Shown: positions 18,797-29,673, numbered from the stretch's first letter. The stretch: DNA of 64,000 nt from Cellulosimicrobium terreum (GCA_014803435.1 JACYFD010000003.1:572159-636158); one strand, 5' to 3'. Notes: generated from the sequence alone by a model not told the origin. A program made the numbers and translations.

Positions 18797-19638
18797 GCGC
18801 GACGCCGGACCCCACGCTGCCGGACGACCTCGTCGAGGCTCTGGACGGCTTCTGCCAGGACCCTGGCGCCCGGATCGTCGCGCTCGACTTCGACGGGACG
18901 CTCGCGCCCCTCGTGGACGACCCGACCGCCGCGGTCATGGACCCTGCCGCTCGCGCCGCCTTCGACCGGCTCGCCGACGCCGTGCGCGGCACGACGACCC
19001 GGCTCGCCCTCGTCTCCGGGCGCAACCTGACCGACCTGGCCGAGCGTGGCGACCCGGCGCCCGGCACCTTGCTGGTGGGCAGCCACGGCGCGGAGACCGG
19101 TCGTGCCACGGCCGACGGGGTGGACGCCGTCCCGCTCGAGCTCACGCCGGTGCAGGTGCGCCACCTCGCGGACCTGCGCGCGGGTCTCGCGGAGATCGCC
19201 GCCGGACGCGAGGGCGTGTGGGTCCAGGACAAGCCGAGCGCGGCGGTCCTGCACACCCGGCTCGCCTCGGACGACCAGACGCGGGCCGTCGTGCAGGCCG
19301 CCGACGACGTCGCGGCCCGGCTCGGCCTGCACGCGATGCACGGCAAGGACGTCGTCGAGATCGCCGTGGTCCACACCTCGAAGGGCGAGGCGATCGCCCG
19401 CCTGCGGGACGTCGTCGGTCACGACACCGGCACGCCGGGCGACGCCACCCGCGTCCTGTACGCGGGCGACGACACCACGGACGAGACGGCGCTCAGGACG
19501 CTCGGCCCGGGCGACGTCGGGATCAAGGTGGGCGACGGCCCGACCGCCGCGGCCTTCCGCGTCGCGGACCCCGCCGGGCTCGCCGCGGTGCTGGACCTCG
19601 TCAGCGCCGCGCACGAGGCGGACGAGACCCGATCGTGA
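18793..19638 (+). CDS. otsB: Trehalose-6-phosphate phosphatase
   Basis: Removes the phosphate from trehalose-6-phosphate, completing the OtsAB pathway. The 281-residue HAD-fold protein has the nucleophile motif LDFDGTLAP (Asp32, Asp34), SGR, and the distal motif [12 protein letters not shown] that binds magnesium. It starts at GTG 18793 inside the last codons of otsA (four-base overlap). Confidence 0.95.
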   Translation: MSATPDPTLPDDLVEALDGFCQDPGARIVALDFDGTLAPLVDDPTAAVMDPAARAAFDRLADAVRGTTTRLALVSGRNLTDLAERGDPAPGTLLVGSHGAETGRATADGVDAVPLELTPVQVRHLADLRAGLAEIAAGREGVWVQDKPSAAVLHTRLASDDQTRAVVQAADDVAARLGLHAMHGKDVVEIAVVHTSKGEAIARLRDVVGHDTGTPGDATRVLYAGDDTTDETALRTLGPGDVGIKVGDGPTAAAFRVADPAGLAAVLDLVSAAHEADETRS

Positions 19639-19671
19639 CCCGCGGTGTGACGGAGCACTCACTCGGCGGAG

Positions 19672-19677
19672 TAGGAT
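19672..19677 (+). promoter_or_regulatory. Candidate -10 of the sugar ABC ATPase gene
   Basis: TAGGAT hexamer 188 bases upstream of the ATPase start, immediately after otsB; no convincing -35 is seen. It implies a leader of about 180 bases containing a 10-bp repeat array. Confidence 0.35.
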
Positions 19678-19788
19678 CGGCCCCACGATGACGTCGGGTC
19701 CCTCCCGGGATCCGGCTTCTTCTGTGTCGTCGAAGACACGCTCGTCCGTGAGGCATCGCGACCTGAGCAACGTCGACAGGGCACACAA

Positions 19789-19818
19789 CTGCAGGTCACT
19801 GCACGTCACTGCACAACG
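19789..19818. repeat. 10-bp tandem repeat in the ATPase leader
   Basis: Three units in a row: CTGCAGGTCA, CTGCACGTCA and CTGCACAACG (the last diverges at its end). The spacing of about one helical turn would place a bound protein on one DNA face. It ends 41 bases before the ATG of the ABC ATPase gene. Possible regulator site. Confidence 0.6.
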
Positions 19819-19859
19819 GATCGTCCGGCACGTACCGCCGGTGGAGGGATGTACCAGTC

Positions 19860-20984
<1,125 letters not shown>

Positions 20985-21008
20985 CCAGCGCCACACAGTA
21001 CCGCCGCA

Positions 21009-21040
21009 GGGCGGGTCCGACCTCCGGGTCGGGCCCGCCC
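21009..21040 (+). terminator. Terminator of the sugar ABC ATPase gene
   Basis: Stem GGGCGGGTCCGAC (21009-21021) pairs with GTCGGGCCCGCCC (21028-21040) with one G-U pair and a six-base loop, followed by TTCGTCGTCC. Confidence 0.85.
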
Positions 21041-21105
21041 TTCGTCGTCCGCAGTCGAGCTCGTCGGCGCGCATCGTCCCGCGCCCGGGGCTCCGGGGCT
21101 CACCC

Positions 21106-21134
21106 TTGACAGGGCAATAGTCGACCATTACGTT
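21106..21134 (+). promoter_or_regulatory. Promoter of the secreted TIM-barrel gene
   Basis: Consensus -35 TTGACA (21106-21111), 17-base spacer, and -10-like TACGTT (21129-21134). The surrounding 21110-21200 stretch is clearly AT-richer than the neighbourhood. Predicted leader is about 65 bases. Confidence 0.6.
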
Positions 21135-21179
21135 ACTTTTGCACCCGGTCGGTCAGAAGTTGCATGATCGCCATCTAAA

Positions 21180-21195
21180 TCGACAACGCTGTCAA
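21180..21195. promoter_or_regulatory. LacI-family-like operator in the leader of the TIM-barrel gene
   Basis: The 16-base CG-centred imperfect palindrome TCGACAACGCTGTCAA pairs at six of eight positions and resembles the common actinobacterial LacI-type site TTGACAACGTTGTCAA. It ends ten bases before the ATG and overlaps the region of the ribosome site, so a bound repressor would block transcription passing through it. Confidence 0.55.
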
Positions 21196-21205
21196 TTGGA
21201 GCCCC

Positions 21206-22888
21206 ATGCAGATCTCGCACGATTCACCTCGCGCCCGGCGCCTCAGCGCAGCCCTCACGGGCGGCGCGCTCCTCGCGGGCACGCTCGCCGCGGCCCCGGC
21301 CGTCGCCGCCCCTCCCACCGTCGCAGCCCAGCCATCGACCACCGCGGCGGCCCCAGCGTGCGGAGCGGACGACGGGCTCCCCGACTCCAAGATCTCCATC
21401 CAGCTGTACACGCACGTCGGGGAGCTCGGGGGCTCCGGGACACCCTCCCCCGAGACGCTCGACCGCGTGCTCGGCGAGGTTGCCGCCGCCGGGTTCACCA
21501 ATGTCGAGCCTTACAACCACCCCTACTCGATGCCGGTCGACGAGTACCGGGCGATCCTCGACAAGCACGGTCTCGAGGTGTCGTCGAGCCACGGCAGCAC
21601 GAGCTGGGACACGTGGCCCGAGACGGTCGCCAACGCCGTCGCGCTGGGCCAGGACTACATCGGGTCCGGCGGGATGGCCGGTGGTTACGGCACCTACGAG
21701 GAAGCGCTCGCGACCGCGGCGTACGTCGACCAGCTCGGCCGGTACGCGAACGAGAACGGCGCGAACAAGATCGTGCTGCACAACCACCAGGGCGAGCTCA
21801 CCACGCAGTACCCCGACCCGGAGACGGGTGAGATGGTCACCGCCTGGGAGGTCATCGAGCAGAACACCGACCCGCGATACGTGACGTTCGAGCTCGACGT
21901 CGGCTGGGCTGCGGACGCCGGCATCGACGTCCCGGCATGGATCGAGGAGTATGGCGACCGCATCGAGCTCCTCCACATCAAGGACGCCGTGAACGTCGAC
22001 GCCGACGGCGACATGAGACAGGTCGCCCTCGGCAACGGCGACATCGACCTCCGGGCGATCATCGACGCCTCCGAGCCGTACGTGGAGTACTACACCTACG
22101 AGTGGGACAACGCGCCGTCGTTCGCGACCTCTGCGGAGTCCTACCAGTACCTGCGCTGCTACCTGACCGAGGACGACGGCGGCGGCGAGGAGGGCGAGGA
22201 CTCGCTGGCGCTGGGCCGACCGGTGACGGCCTCCAGCATCGACGAGCCCGGGCACGAGGCCGAGAAGGCGGTGGACGGCAACGCCGGCACCCGGTGGGGC
22301 AGCGCGTGGAGCGAGCCCGAGTGGATCGCGGTGGACCTCGGCGCGAGCTACGACCTCGACCGCGTCGTCATCGACTGGGAGACCGCGTTCGCGTCGGCGT
22401 ACGAGATCCAGACCTCGCCGGACGGCGAGACCTGGACCACAGTGCACGCCGTCACCGACGGCGACGGCGCGTTCGACGACCTGGACGTCTCGGGCACGGG
22501 CCAGCACGTACGCCTCTACGCCACGGAGCGCGCGACGCAGTGGGGCTTCTCCCTCTACGAGCTCGAGGTCTACGGCACGCCGAGCGGCGGGCAGCCGGAG
22601 CTCGACCTCGCCGTCGAGGTCCTCCCCCGGTGCATGGCCGGCCAGGTCTACCTCGCCGTCCGTGCGGCGAACGGCGAGGACTCGCCGGTCGACGTGACCC
22701 TCGCGACCCCGTTCGGCACCCGTGAATTCGCGGACGTCACCCCCGGCACGAGTGCCTATCAGGCGTTCCCCGTGCGCTCGACCTCGGTCCCGAGCGGCTC
22801 GGTGACCGTCACGGGAACCGCGACGGTCGACGGCGAGGACGTCACCTCGACGTTGGACGTCGACCACGACGGGCTCGACTGCGCCTGA
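21206..22888 (+). CDS. Secreted TIM-barrel sugar isomerase/epimerase-like protein with F5/8C domain
   Basis: A 560-residue exported protein. Signal peptide (1 to about 35, APAVAA); a xylose-isomerase-like TIM barrel (about 62-318) with candidate metal or substrate ligands in NVEPYNHPY, LHNHQGE, FELDVGW (Asp231), HIKD (257-260) and YEWD (Glu299); an acidic Gly/Glu linker (321-333); an F5/8C (CBM32-like) sugar-binding domain (about 334-457); and a C-terminal two-cysteine module (465-560, Cys476 and Cys559) shared with the GH92/GH76 enzyme. Known intracellular relatives isomerise or epimerise sugars; secreted ones are linked to oxidised (3-keto) sugars in some bacteria, but the substrate here is unknown. 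GGAG (21197-21200) precedes the ATG. A terminator follows. Confidence 0.85.
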   Translation: MQISHDSPRARRLSAALTGGALLAGTLAAAPAVAAPPTVAAQPSTTAAAPACGADDGLPDSKISIQLYTHVGELGGSGTPSPETLDRVLGEVAAAGFTNVEPYNHPYSMPVDEYRAILDKHGLEVSSSHGSTSWDTWPETVANAVALGQDYIGSGGMAGGYGTYEEALATAAYVDQLGRYANENGANKIVLHNHQGELTTQYPDPETGEMVTAWEVIEQNTDPRYVTFELDVGWAADAGIDVPAWIEEYGDRIELLHIKDAVNVDADGDMRQVALGNGDIDLRAIIDASEPYVEYYTYEWDNAPSFATSAESYQYLRCYLTEDDGGGEEGEDSLALGRPVTASSIDEPGHEAEKAVDGNAGTRWGSAWSEPEWIAVDLGASYDLDRVVIDWETAFASAYEIQTSPDGETWTTVHAVTDGDGAFDDLDVSGTGQHVRLYATERATQWGFSLYELEVYGTPSGGQPELDLAVEVLPRCMAGQVYLAVRAANGEDSPVDVTLATPFGTREFADVTPGTSAYQAFPVRSTSVPSGSVTVTGTATVDGEDVTSTLDVDHDGLDCA

Positions 22889-22910
22889 TCCTCTCCCGGA
22901 GCTCTGACCC

Positions 22911-22947
22911 GGCGCCCGCCTGCCTCGTCCCGAGGCCGGCGGGCGCC
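22911..22947. terminator. Terminator after the TIM-barrel gene
   Basis: GGCGCCCGCC (22911-22920) pairs perfectly with 22938-22947, and the inner GCCTC pairs with GAGGC (22932-22936) across a single T/C mismatch. Confidence 0.85.
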
Positions 22948-22991
22948 GAATGACGTAGGGCGCCGAACCGGGACCGTGGACAATGGAGCGC

Positions 22992-24242
22992 GTGACGGTG
23001 CACACCCTGCAGATCACGGCGTCGGCTCCCGACCCCGCCCTCCTCGACCTCCCGTGGGACGTCCCGTTGATCGACTGGCCGACGGACGTCCTGGCGGCGC
23101 TCCCCCGCGGCATCTCCCGGCACATCGTGCGGTTCGTGCGGCTGTCCGGCCGGGTCATCGCGATCAAGGAGATCGGCGAGTCCGTGGCGTACCGCGAGTA
23201 CGAGCTGTTGCGACAGCTGCGGCGCCTGGAGGTCCCGAGCGTCGTACCGGTGGGGGTCATCACGGGACGCAAGGCCCCCGACGGCGAGCCGCTCGAGGCC
23301 GTGCTGGTCACCGAGCACCTGCAGTTCTCGCTGCCGTACCGCGCGCTGTACAGCCAGGCGCTCCAGCCGGACACGGCGACGCGTCTGATCGACGCGCTCG
23401 CGGTGCTCCTCGTCCGTCTGCACCTCGTGGGGTTCTACTGGGGGGACGTCTCGCTGTCGAACACGCTGTTCCGGCGCGACGCGGAGACCTTCGCGGCCTT
23501 CCTGGTGGACGCGGAGACGGGTGACCTGCACCGCGAGCTCTCGCCCGGTCAGCGCGCCTACGACGTCGACCTCGCCCGGACGAACATCATCGGCGAGCTC
23601 ATGGACCTGGCGGCGGGCGAGCTGCTGGACGAGGACGTGGACGAGGTCGCGATCGGCGACGCGCTGGTCGCACGGTACGAGGAGCTGTGGGAGGCGCTCA
23701 CCGAGTCGGAGTCGTTCGGCGCGAACGAGCGCTGGCGGGTCGCGGCCCGCATCGAGCACCTGAACGAGCTGGGCTTCGACGTCGGCGAGCTCGCCATCAC
23801 GACGGACATCGACGGCACCACCGTCCAGATCCAGCCGAAGGTGGTCGACGCCGGGCACCACTCGCGCCGCCTGCTGCGGCTCACGGGTCTCGACGTGCAG
23901 GAGAACCAGGCTCGCCGTCTGCTCAACGACCTCGACGCGTACCGCGCGGCGGCGGACCGCCAGAACGACGACGAGGAGTTCGTCGCCCACGACTGGCTGA
24001 GCGGCGTGTTCGAGCCGACGATCCAGGCGGTGCCGCGCAACCTGCGCCGCAAGCTCGAGCCGGCGCAGCTCTTCCACGAGATCCTGGACCACCGGTGGTT
24101 CATCTCGGAGCGTGCGGGCCGCGACGTCCCGATGCCCGAGGCCACCCGGTCGTACGTCGACCACGTGCTGCGGCACCGCCCGGACGAGAAGTCGATCCTC
24201 GGCCTGGCACCGGGCGAGAAGGACCCGGAGCTCGACGCCTGA
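22992..24242 (+). CDS. DUF4032 protein with kinase-like fold
   Basis: A 416-residue conserved actinobacterial protein. The N-terminal half resembles lipopolysaccharide/aminoglycoside kinase folds: IAIKEIGE (Lys), then YREYELLRQL, a catalytic-loop-like HLVGFYWGDVSLSNTLFR and the LVDAETGDL segment in the DFG position. The C-terminal half is the DUF4032 domain. It may phosphorylate a small molecule or lipid, but no substrate is known. GACAAT (22979-22984) lies seven bases before GTG 22992, a leaderless layout; ATG 22983 lies on that hexamer and is less likely. Convergent with rlmB. Confidence 0.85.
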   Translation: MTVHTLQITASAPDPALLDLPWDVPLIDWPTDVLAALPRGISRHIVRFVRLSGRVIAIKEIGESVAYREYELLRQLRRLEVPSVVPVGVITGRKAPDGEPLEAVLVTEHLQFSLPYRALYSQALQPDTATRLIDALAVLLVRLHLVGFYWGDVSLSNTLFRRDAETFAAFLVDAETGDLHRELSPGQRAYDVDLARTNIIGELMDLAAGELLDEDVDEVAIGDALVARYEELWEALTESESFGANERWRVAARIEHLNELGFDVGELAITTDIDGTTVQIQPKVVDAGHHSRRLLRLTGLDVQENQARRLLNDLDAYRAAADRQNDDEEFVAHDWLSGVFEPTIQAVPRNLRRKLEPAQLFHEILDHRWFISERAGRDVPMPEATRSYVDHVLRHRPDEKSILGLAPGEKDPELDA

Positions 24243-24258
24243 GAGAGCTGTCAGTGGG

Positions 24259-25311
24259 TCAGGAGCCTGCGGCCTCGCGGCGCAGGCGCGCCACCTCGTA
24301 CAGCGAGATGCCCGTCGCGACGGCCGCGTTGAGCGACTCGGTCTGCGAGCCGATCGGGATCGACGCGACGACGTCGCACGTCTCGCGCACGAGCCGGGAC
24401 AGGCCCTTGCCCTCCGCACCGGCCACGACCACCAGGGGCTCCGTCGCGAGCGCGAGGTCGCCGACCGACGTCGACCCGCCGGCGTCCAGCCCGACGACGA
24501 AGCAGCCGGCCTTCTTCAGCTCGCCGAGGGCGCGGACGAGGTTCGTCGCGCGGGCGACGGGGACACGCGCCGCAGCGCCTGCGGACACCTTCCACGCCGA
24601 CGCGGTGACGCCCGCGGCCCGACGCTCGGGCACGAGCACGCCGTGCGCACCGAACGCCCCGGCGGACCGCAGCACGGCGCCGAGGTTGCGGGGGTCGGTC
24701 ACGCCGTCGAGCGCGACGACGAGCGCCGGCCGGTCGCTCGCCTCGGCGAGATCGAGCAGGTCGTCGACGTCCGCGTACTCGTACGGCGGGACCTTGATGG
24801 CGACGCCCTGGTGGACGGCGCCGTCGGTGAGCGTGTCGAGCTCCGACCGCCCGGCCTCGAGCAGGTCGTACCCGCGCCCGGAGACGATCTCGAGGATCTC
24901 CTTGATGCGGTCGTCCGAGTCGATGCGCGGGGAGATGTAGACCGCCTCGACGGGCAGCTCCGCACGCAGCGCCTCGAGGACCGCGTTACGGCCGGCCACG
25001 ACCTCCTCGGCCGCGCCGCGACCCTTGGGTCCGCGGGCACCACGGGCCGGCCCGTGCCCCCGGGCACCGTCGGACCGGGCGCCGTCGGACCGGGCACCCG
25101 GGCGCGGGGCTGTGCCCGTCGCCTGCTTCTCGGCCTGCTTCTCGGCACCGACCTTGCGCTTGTGCGCGGCGTGGTAGGTACGGTCCTCCGCCTTGGGCGT
25201 CGGTCCGCGGCCCTCGAGCGCCTTGCGGCGCTGACCGCCGGAGCCGACGGTCGCGCCCTTCTTGCTGCCGGGCTTGCGGGTCGCGCCGCGTCGTTGTGAG
25301 TTACCAGCCAT
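24259..25311 (-). CDS. rlmB: 23S rRNA (guanosine-2'-O-)-methyltransferase, TrmH/SpoU family
   Basis: Methylates a guanosine ribose in 23S rRNA (RlmB type). The 350-residue protein has a basic, low-complexity N-terminus (about 1-95), a substrate-binding domain (GRNAVLEALRAELPVEAVYI) and a C-terminal SPOUT knot with the three SpoU motifs: TDPRNLGAVLRSAGAFG, VVAGAEGKGLS and IPIGSQTESLNAAVATGISLYE. The long basic N-terminus is common in actinobacteria. Start ATG 25311 (MAGNSQRRG). It lies 98 bases downstream of cysS on the same strand, a conserved pair. Confidence 0.93.
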   Translation of the reverse strand: MAGNSQRRGATRKPGSKKGATVGSGGQRRKALEGRGPTPKAEDRTYHAAHKRKVGAEKQAEKQATGTAPRPGARSDGARSDGARGHGPARGARGPKGRGAAEEVVAGRNAVLEALRAELPVEAVYISPRIDSDDRIKEILEIVSGRGYDLLEAGRSELDTLTDGAVHQGVAIKVPPYEYADVDDLLDLAEASDRPALVVALDGVTDPRNLGAVLRSAGAFGAHGVLVPERRAAGVTASAWKVSAGAAARVPVARATNLVRALGELKKAGCFVVGLDAGGSTSVGDLALATEPLVVVAGAEGKGLSRLVRETCDVVASIPIGSQTESLNAAVATGISLYEVARLRREAAGS

Positions 25312-25409
25312 GGGAGTACCTGTCGTGTCGTGGTGAGTCGAAGCTCTGGAGCGGTTCCAGCGTGGCACGCGAGTCGCGTGCGCGCCTGAAGGGTGTGGTC
25401 AGCAGCACG

Positions 25410-26837
25410 TCATGCGAGGGTCCACCGCGCACCGTCCGCGGAGTCCTCGACGACGATCCCCGCGGCGGCGAGCCGGTCGCGGATCGCGTCGGCGGTCGCG
25501 AAGTCACGTGCAGCACGCGCCTCGGCGCGCGCTGTGATCTCCGCGCCGACCACCGCGTCGAGCGCGGCGGTGTAGCGCGAGGCGCCCGAGTCGGCCCACT
25601 GCGGGTCGCCCGGGTCGAGCCCCAGCACGTCGAGCATGGCACGCAGCGCGACGAGGTGGTGGCGGGCCACGGCGTCCGCGGCCGTGGACCGGTCGGCGAG
25701 CGCCGAGTTCCCGGCGCGCAGGTGCTCGTGCACGACGGCGAGCGCCGCGGGGACGTTGAGGTCGTCGTCCATCGCGGTGGTGAAGGCGGCGGGGAGCTCG
25801 GCGTCCCGCACGTCCCCGACGTCGCCCACGCGCTCGGTGGCGCGCTCGACGAAACCGGCGAGCCGTTCCCACGTCGCCTCGGCCTCGGTGACGGTCGCGG
25901 CGGTCCACTCGAGCATCGAGCGGTACTGCACGGACGCGAGGGCGTAGCGCAGCACCGCGGGCGGCGTCTGGGCGAGGACCTCGCGCACGAGCAGTCCGTT
26001 GCCGAGAGACTTGCTCATCTTGGCGCCGCTCTGGGTGACCCAGGCGCTGTGCAGCCAGTGCCGGGCGAAGCCGTACCCGGCCGCGCGCGACTGGGCCTGC
26101 TCGTTCTCGTGGTGCGGGAAGCGCAGGTCGAGCCCGCCGCCGTGGATGTCGAACGTCTCGCCGAGGTAGCGGCGCGCCATCGCCGAGCACTCGAGGTGCC
26201 AGCCCGGGCGGCCGCGGCCGAACGGCGTGTCCCACGACGCGGTCTCGGGCTCCCCCGGCTTGGGTGCCTTCCACAGCGCGAAGTCGCGCGGGTCGTGCTT
26301 GACGGTGGCCTCGGGGTTCGTGGGCGCGTCGTCGGGCACGGGCGCGAGGTCCTCGAGCCGCTGGTTGGTGAGGGAGCCGTAGTCGGGCCACGAGCGCACG
26401 TCGAACCAGACGTCGCCCGGCCCGGTCGTGTACGCGTGGCCGCGCTCGACGAGACGTTCCATGAGCTCGACCATGTCCGGGACGTGCCCGGTCGCGCGGG
26501 GCTCGTAGGTGGGGGGCAGCACGCCGAGCGCGTCGTAGGCGGCGGTGAACGCCCGCTCGTACGTCGCGGCCCACGCCCACCACGGCTCGCCCGCGGCCGC
26601 GGACTTCGCCAGGATCTTGTCGTCGACGTCGGTGACGTTGCGGATCAGCGTGACCCGGTTCCCCGTCCGGCGCAGCCAGCGCACGAGCACGTCGAACGCG
26701 ACGGCGGAACGCATGTGCCCGACGTGGGGTGCCGCCTGGACCGTCGCACCGCACAGGTAGACGCCGACCTCGCCCGGGATACGGGGGGTGAGGTCGCGCA
26801 CGTCCCGCGTGGCGGTGTCGAACAGGCGAAGGGTCAC
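25410..26837 (-). CDS. cysS: Cysteinyl-tRNA synthetase
   Basis: Charges tRNA-Cys. The 475-residue class I synthetase has the zinc cysteine (YLCGATVQ, Cys29), HVGH (38-41) as the HIGH motif, zinc-site segments LECSAMA and PHHENEQ, and KMSKS near residue 273. It is CysS rather than the mycothiol ligase MshC because of its length and the HVGHMRS context. GTG 26837 follows a TACCCT hexamer by seven bases, suggesting leaderless expression; the open frame extends far upstream without meaning. Confidence 0.96.
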   Translation of the reverse strand: MTLRLFDTATRDVRDLTPRIPGEVGVYLCGATVQAAPHVGHMRSAVAFDVLVRWLRRTGNRVTLIRNVTDVDDKILAKSAAAGEPWWAWAATYERAFTAAYDALGVLPPTYEPRATGHVPDMVELMERLVERGHAYTTGPGDVWFDVRSWPDYGSLTNQRLEDLAPVPDDAPTNPEATVKHDPRDFALWKAPKPGEPETASWDTPFGRGRPGWHLECSAMARRYLGETFDIHGGGLDLRFPHHENEQAQSRAAGYGFARHWLHSAWVTQSGAKMSKSLGNGLLVREVLAQTPPAVLRYALASVQYRSMLEWTAATVTEAEATWERLAGFVERATERVGDVGDVRDAELPAAFTTAMDDDLNVPAALAVVHEHLRAGNSALADRSTAADAVARHHLVALRAMLDVLGLDPGDPQWADSGASRYTAALDAVVGAEITARAEARAARDFATADAIRDRLAAAGIVVEDSADGARWTLA

Positions 26838-26905
26838 GCCCGCAAGGGTACCGGGGTGGCCCGGCGCGCTCCGAACGGGCGTGCCGCGCGGTGTGCGGAC
26901 TCGGC

Positions 26906-28162
26906 TCAGCCGAAGGTGCGCCCCTCGCCACGGTACGTCGGGACGACGTCGACGACCTGGTCGCCGCGGACGAGGTGGACGACGTCGAAGCGCTCCATCA
27001 TCTCCCCCGCCTTGGCGTGGCGGAACCAGACGCGGTCGCCCACCTCGAGCTCGGCGCTGCCCGCACCGGCCCGGCGCGAACGGTGCAGCGGTGTCTGGAC
27101 CTCGCCCGCACCCTCGGACCCGGTCAGGGACCAGCCCGGCGTCGTGACCTGCGGGAGCCGGGTGCGCGACGCCGGGCCCGACGCCACGTACCCACCGCCG
27201 AACGCCGTGGCCCAGCCGGGGGCGGGCACGCGCACGACGTCGAGACCGAAGAACGCGGCCGGCCGCGGACGGAACGCCCGGTACCCGTCGAACAGGCCGG
27301 GCACGTACAGCCCGGACCCGGCCGTCACCTCCGTGACGACGGGGTCGGCGGACGACGTCTCGAGCGACCCCGTCCCGCCGGAGTTCACGAGCTCGAGGTC
27401 GTGCCCGACGACGGCGCCCACGGCCTCGACGACCTCGCGCCGGCGGGTGGCGAGGTCGGCGAGCGACGCGCGCTTGACCAGGCGGACCGCGGGGCTCGAG
27501 TCGGGCAGGCCCGCGACCTGCGCCTCGTAGAACATGACGCCGCGCAGGCTCATCCCGCGCTCGGTCGTCACGCGGGCGGCCAGCGCCTCGGCGTCGCGCG
27601 CGGTGTGCACGGGGGAACGCCGGGTACCGAGGTGGGCGGTGAACGGCCCCACCCCGACGCGGAGCGACGCGTCGACGTCCAGGCACAGCCGCACGGCTGG
27701 CCCGCCGGTACCCAGCGGCGAGGCGTCGAGCGCCTGGCGCAGGAGCTGGACGTGCGCGGCGTCGTCGACCATGAGCGTGATCTCGCGGCGGGCGGCCTCG
27801 TCGCCCGCCAGCTCGGCGAGCCCGCCGCGGTCGACGCTCGGGTACGCGACCAGCACGTCGCGCGCGCCGTGGGCGACGAGCCACGACGCCTCGCGCACGG
27901 AGAAGGCCATGACGCCGCGGAACCCTCGCTCGAGCGCGCGGTCGGCGAGCGCACGCACCCGCACCGACTTGGACGCGAGGCGCACGGGCGCCCTGCCCGC
28001 ACGGGCGAGCAGCTCGTCGGCGTTGGCGTCGAACCGGTCGAGGTCGACGACGGCCAGCGGTCCGTCCAGCTGGGCGGTCGCACGCGTGAGCCGCGCCAGC
28101 AGCGACGACGACGTCCCCGTGTCGGATCCGACGCGTACGTCCGCTCCTGTCCCGTGACTCAT
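26906..28162 (-). CDS. PLP-dependent alanine racemase-like amino acid aldolase/deaminase
   Basis: A 418-residue PLP enzyme of the D-threonine-aldolase-like fold-type III group. The N-terminal barrel starts [21 protein letters not shown] and holds the PLP lysine in [12 protein letters not shown]; the C-terminal beta domain (from [13 protein letters not shown]) has the metal-site-like HAKAGE segment typical of the group. Exact substrate is unknown; annotations in related genomes vary between aldolase and deaminase. ATG 28162 follows TACGTT (28174-28169, minus) by six bases (leaderless layout). Its start lies 52 bases from that of the divergent lactone oxidase gene. Confidence 0.82.
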   Translation of the reverse strand: MSHGTGADVRVGSDTGTSSSLLARLTRATAQLDGPLAVVDLDRFDANADELLARAGRAPVRLASKSVRVRALADRALERGFRGVMAFSVREASWLVAHGARDVLVAYPSVDRGGLAELAGDEAARREITLMVDDAAHVQLLRQALDASPLGTGGPAVRLCLDVDASLRVGVGPFTAHLGTRRSPVHTARDAEALAARVTTERGMSLRGVMFYEAQVAGLPDSSPAVRLVKRASLADLATRRREVVEAVGAVVGHDLELVNSGGTGSLETSSADPVVTEVTAGSGLYVPGLFDGYRAFRPRPAAFFGLDVVRVPAPGWATAFGGGYVASGPASRTRLPQVTTPGWSLTGSEGAGEVQTPLHRSRRAGAGSAELEVGDRVWFRHAKAGEMMERFDVVHLVRGDQVVDVVPTYRGEGRTFG

Positions 28163-28214
28163 GGGAGAAACGTACGCCACCGGCCGCGGACCGGACCGTG
28201 AGACAGTACGTGCT

Positions 28215-29624
28215 GTGAGCAGCGACGACGCCCGCACCTGGACCAACTGGGCCCGCACCGCCTCGGCGACCCCGCGGCGTCGGGCCGTGCCCCGCGACGA
28301 GGCGGACCTGGCCGCCCACGTCGCGCGTGCCGCGGCCGACGGGCTGCACGTGCGTGCCGTCGGCGCGGGGCACTCGTTCACCCCCGCCGCGGTGACCGAC
28401 GGCCTCCTGCTCGACCTCGACCGGATCGGGGTCGTCGAACGCATCACCCGCACCGGCGACGGGTCGGGGGACGAGATCCACGCGACGGTGGGGGCGGGGA
28501 TCCGGCTGCACCGCCTCAACGCCGTCCTGGCCGCGGCGGGGCTCGCGATGCGCAACCTCGGTGACATCGACCGGCAGTCGGTGGCGGGTGCGATCTCGAC
28601 GGGGACGCACGGGACAGGCGCTCGCCTCGGCGGGCTCGCGACGCAGGTGCGGGGGGTACGGGTCGTCGGCGCGGACGGCACGGTGCGCGAGGCGTCGCCG
28701 ACCAGCGACGCGGCGCTGTTCGAGGCGAGCCGGCTCGGGCTCGGTGCGACGGGCGTGCTGTCGGCGGTGACGCTCGAGGTGGTCCCGGCGTTCCTCCTGC
28801 GCGCGCAGGAGGAACCGTGGCCGCTCGACCGCGTGCTCGAGGGCCTCGCCGTGCCGGACGACGACCCGGACGGGCTCGTCGGGGGCAACGACCACCTCGA
28901 GTTCTACTGGTTCCCGCACACGCGACGCACGCTGACGAAGCGCAACAACCGCCTCGCCCCGGACGAGGAGGACGCCGAGCTCGACCGGCTGCGCGCGTCC
29001 GGCCCCGGCCCGGTCGCGCGGGCCCGGACCTGGTTCGACGAGGAGCTGCTCTCCAACGGGGCGTTCGAGCTGGTCAACCGGGTCGCGGCCGCCGTGCCCG
29101 GCGTCACGCCGCGGCTGAACGCCGTCTCGGCGCGCGCGCTCGCGCCCCGCACCTACGTCGCGCCGTCGTACCAGGTGTTCGTCACGTCACGGCGGGTCCG
29201 GTTCCGTGAGATGGAGTACGCGGTGCCGCGCGAGCACCTGGCCCACGTCCTCGCGAGCATCGACCGGTGGCTGGAGCGCTCGGGCGAGCACGTGCCGTTC
29301 CCCGTCGAGGTGCGGTTCGCCGCGCCCGACGACGTGTGGCTCTCGACCGCGCACGGGCGCCCGACGGCGTACGTCGCCGTGCACCAGTACGCCCGGATGC
29401 CGCACGAGCGGTACTTCGACGCCGTGGAGCAGATCATGGCCGAGGTGGACGGTCGGCCGCACTGGGGCAAGCTGCACGGGCTGGGCGCGGACAGGCTGCG
29501 CGAGCTCTACCCGCGGTTCGACGACTTCCTCGCCGCCCGCGACGCCGCGGATCCCGACGGCGTGTTCGCGAACCCGTACACGGACCTCGTCCTGGGCCCC
29601 GTGCCGGGCTCCGCCCGCTCCTGA
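28215..29624 (+). CDS. D-arabinono-1,4-lactone/L-gulonolactone oxidase-type FAD enzyme
   Basis: A 469-residue FAD-linked oxidase of sugar-1,4-lactones. The N-terminal FAD_binding_4 domain has GAGHSFTP (His position used for covalent flavin in this family) and the [18 protein letters not shown] loop; the C-terminal ALO domain ends [20 protein letters not shown], matching the HWGK motif of aldonolactone oxidases. GACAGT (28202-28207) seven bases before GTG 28215 supports this start; ATG 28161 would overlap the divergent start codon. Pairing with the PLP gene is conserved in related actinobacteria as far as I recall. Confidence 0.88.
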   Translation: MSSDDARTWTNWARTASATPRRRAVPRDEADLAAHVARAAADGLHVRAVGAGHSFTPAAVTDGLLLDLDRIGVVERITRTGDGSGDEIHATVGAGIRLHRLNAVLAAAGLAMRNLGDIDRQSVAGAISTGTHGTGARLGGLATQVRGVRVVGADGTVREASPTSDAALFEASRLGLGATGVLSAVTLEVVPAFLLRAQEEPWPLDRVLEGLAVPDDDPDGLVGGNDHLEFYWFPHTRRTLTKRNNRLAPDEEDAELDRLRASGPGPVARARTWFDEELLSNGAFELVNRVAAAVPGVTPRLNAVSARALAPRTYVAPSYQVFVTSRRVRFREMEYAVPREHLAHVLASIDRWLERSGEHVPFPVEVRFAAPDDVWLSTAHGRPTAYVAVHQYARMPHERYFDAVEQIMAEVDGRPHWGKLHGLGADRLRELYPRFDDFLAARDAADPDGVFANPYTDLVLGPVPGSARS

Positions 29625-29673
29625 GTCCCTGCTGCCGGCAGCTGCCGGCTGCTGCCGACGGGCCACGTCCCGG

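Noticed and set aside
17500-19638. otsB as the end of a 712-codon protein starting inside otsA
   Set aside because: The upstream part is an otsA shadow frame; GTG 18793 overlaps the otsA stop by four bases, the normal otsAB arrangement.
25410-26837. cysS as mshC (mycothiol cysteine ligase)
   Set aside because: Length, the HVGHMRS context and the zinc and KMSKS segments fit cysteinyl-tRNA synthetase; MshC is shorter with a different N-terminal motif.
28161-29624. ATG 28161 as start of the lactone oxidase
   Set aside because: It would share bases with the start codon of the divergent gene; GTG 28215 has a -10-like hexamer at the usual distance.
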